Below are positions 63,117 through 64,000 of a stretch of DNA of 64,000 nt, piece by piece. Location of the stretch: positions 1 through 64,000 of the forward strand of contig JAPLNL010000114.1 of the NCBI GenBank assembly GCA_026692905.1, in the 5' to 3' direction. The position numbers and the translations under genes were made by a program. Positions within the stretch are counted from its first letter, which is position 1. Each line of letters opens with the position of its first letter. A model generated the notes under the pieces. It was not told where the DNA came from. It ran no database searches and saw nothing but the letters and a program-made list of their open reading frames with translations. Source of the stretch: Planctomycetota bacterium (GTDB lineage: Bacteria; Planctomycetota; Planctomycetia; Pirellulales; Pirellulaceae).

Positions 63117-63327
63117 CTTGCGCGTCGTGATATATTTCACTAGCTTGCGCGTCGTGCTAGGTTTCACTAGCTTGCGCGTCGTGCTAGGTTTCACTAGCTT
63201 GCGCGTCGTGCTAGGTTTCACTAGCTTGCGCGTCGTGCGCTAGGTTTCACTAGCTTGCGCGTCGTGCTAGATTTCACTAGCTTGCGCGTTGTGATTCCCA
63301 TTCACTAGCTTGCGCGTCGTGCTAAGG
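63117..63327 (+). repeat. Array of about eight 27-bp repeats
   Basis: Units starting with CTTGCGCGTCGTG at 63117, 63144, 63171, 63198, 63225, 63254, 63281 and 63309. The period is 27 bp except 29 after copy 5 and 28 after copy 7. The full unit reads CTTGCGCGTCGTGCTAGG followed by TTTCACTAG. A solitary inverted unit lies at 53419-53444. The period is a multiple of three and one frame stays open across several units, but there is no start signal or protein-like composition, so I treat it as non-coding. Confidence 0.92.
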
Positions 63328-63349
63328 TGGTGTTCGTGATGCCGCTCGG

Positions 63350-64000
63350 TCAAGGAGCCAAGTTGCCTAGGGCAATGGGTGTGTTCATCTCGATAGTGAT
63401 GTTTTGCGAAGGCGACTTGGGGTCAGAACGGCCCCCCTTCCCGATCCATGCACCACAAGTGGCTAATAGCAAGGCTTTGTCGATCGGTTTCGTTGCATAG
63501 TCGTCGCATCCAGCCGCGATACACTTATCGCGGTCCTCGGCCATTGCATGAGCAGTCAACGCAACGATTGAAATTGCTATGCCACGTTCCCGCAACGTGC
63601 TAGCCAACGTGTAGCCATCCATGATTGGCATTTGCATATCGGTTAGAAGCAAATCATATTGCTTCTTTGATTCTGCCGCCTGCACGATCATGTTCAACGC
63701 AACAAGTCCATTCTCTGCGACCTCGACTTGTGCTCCTGCTTTCTTTAATAGAAAACTGATTAGCTTTTGATTGTCAGGCCCGTCTTCGGCGAGGAGAATT
63801 CGACCTTCAAGCCGAGATGCTGCAGGAGTAGGCTTTGGCTCGACTGTGTTTAACGCATCCAGCGTATGCGCCATTTTCGAAAGGTCAGCACCCTTGATCG
63901 GCAAAGTCAACCGGAAGCAGGAACCCTCGTCAAGTTCCGATTTCGTCAGCAGTACGTTTCCACCCATAAGTTTTGAGAGTCGCCTGCAGATCGTCAGCCC
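63350..64000 (-). CDS. Hybrid histidine kinase, C-terminal part (partial)
   Basis: The open frame runs off the right edge. Bases 63967-64000 encode GLTICRRLSKLMGG, the G2-box end of a histidine kinase ATPase domain, continued by GSCFRLTLPI. After a linker, a receiver domain follows (about 120 residues): ILLAEDGPDNQ (acidic pocket), LLTDMQMPIMDG (the phosphorylated Asp is in LLTDMQMP), ALTAHAM and DYATKPID. The N-terminal sensor part is outside the window. The internal ATG at 63967 is not the real start. Confidence 0.93.
   Translation of the reverse strand, partial: GLTICRRLSKLMGGNVLLTKSELDEGSCFRLTLPIKGADLSKMAHTLDALNTVEPKPTPAASRLEGRILLAEDGPDNQKLISFLLKKAGAQVEVAENGLVALNMIVQAAESKKQYDLLLTDMQMPIMDGYTLASTLRERGIAISIVALTAHAMAEDRDKCIAAGCDDYATKPIDKALLLATCGAWIGKGGRSDPKSPSQNITIEMNTPIALGNLAP

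Noticed and set aside
63016-63243. Repetitive small protein across the 27-bp array
   Set aside because: The period of 27 keeps a frame open, but the reading frame breaks at the 28-29 bp units, there is no Shine-Dalgarno, and the composition is unlike a protein.
63117-63327. CRISPR array
   Set aside because: The repeats are directly adjacent with no unique spacers, and no cas genes are nearby.

Overview
The window reads as a chromosomal segment of a planctomycete, most likely of the Pirellulaceae (Rhodopirellula/Blastopirellula-like). The evidence is the gene content: a DUF1559 pseudopilin with an H-X9-DG motif paired with a small transthyretin-like lipoprotein, an ECF sigma factor of the planctomycete/acidobacterial type overlapping a Ser/Thr kinase, paired secreted DUF1592/DUF1552 and DUF1549-1553/DUF1501 proteins, CRTAC1-type FG-GAP lipoproteins, and a Cys/Pro/Ala-rich exported protein. 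Many starts lack a clear Shine-Dalgarno site, so several start calls are tentative. No rRNA, tRNA, CRISPR array or intact transposase gene was seen.

Layout. 0.1-5.2 kb: pseudopilin, lipoprotein, and a divergent pair of exported c-type cytochrome proteins. 5.2-8.1 kb: sensor Ser/Thr kinase and ECF sigma factor. 8.6-13.4 kb: small acidic protein, YncE-propeller/phosphoesterase and an overlapping HD hydrolase. 13.6-18.4 kb: four-gene export operon (HlyD adaptor, ABC ATPase, two FtsX-type permeases). 18.9-24.5 kb: DUF1552 and DUF1592 proteins, a polytopic membrane protein and ferredoxin-NADP reductase. 25.2-28.2 kb: moaA, moaE and an unrecognised gene, coupled by ATGA overlaps. 28.4-34.5 kb: Cys-rich exported protein and a 1720-residue DUF3686 ATPase. 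35-39.6 kb: ChbG-like deacetylase and a DUF1501/DUF1549-1553 pair. 40.5-44.9 kb: RNA-repair locus rtcR <-> rtcBA with a visible sigma-54 promoter. 44.8-50.3 kb: degenerate glutamine synthetase paralogue, exported Pcm, efp, a small conserved-looking protein and HtrA. 50.8-59.6 kb: MFS transporter, methyltransferase remnant, TPR protein and CRTAC1 lipoprotein, papain-like membrane protein, acyltransferase. 59.8-64 kb: RNase H-like protein lacking catalytic residues, glgB, and the 3' end of a hybrid histidine kinase running off the window.

The most unusual layer is between the genes. The longer intergenic spaces are largely built from at least eight families of short palindromic repeats, repeatedly nested in each other. 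Three cases stand out: a five-copy twin-hairpin element whose two loops are complementary; a 281-bp element with 16-bp terminal inverted repeats sitting inside another repeat whose intact copy lies elsewhere in the window; and a 27-bp unit arrayed about eight times at 63.1-63.3 kb with a solitary copy at 53.4 kb. No mobilising enzyme is encoded here, so these are probably moved in trans.
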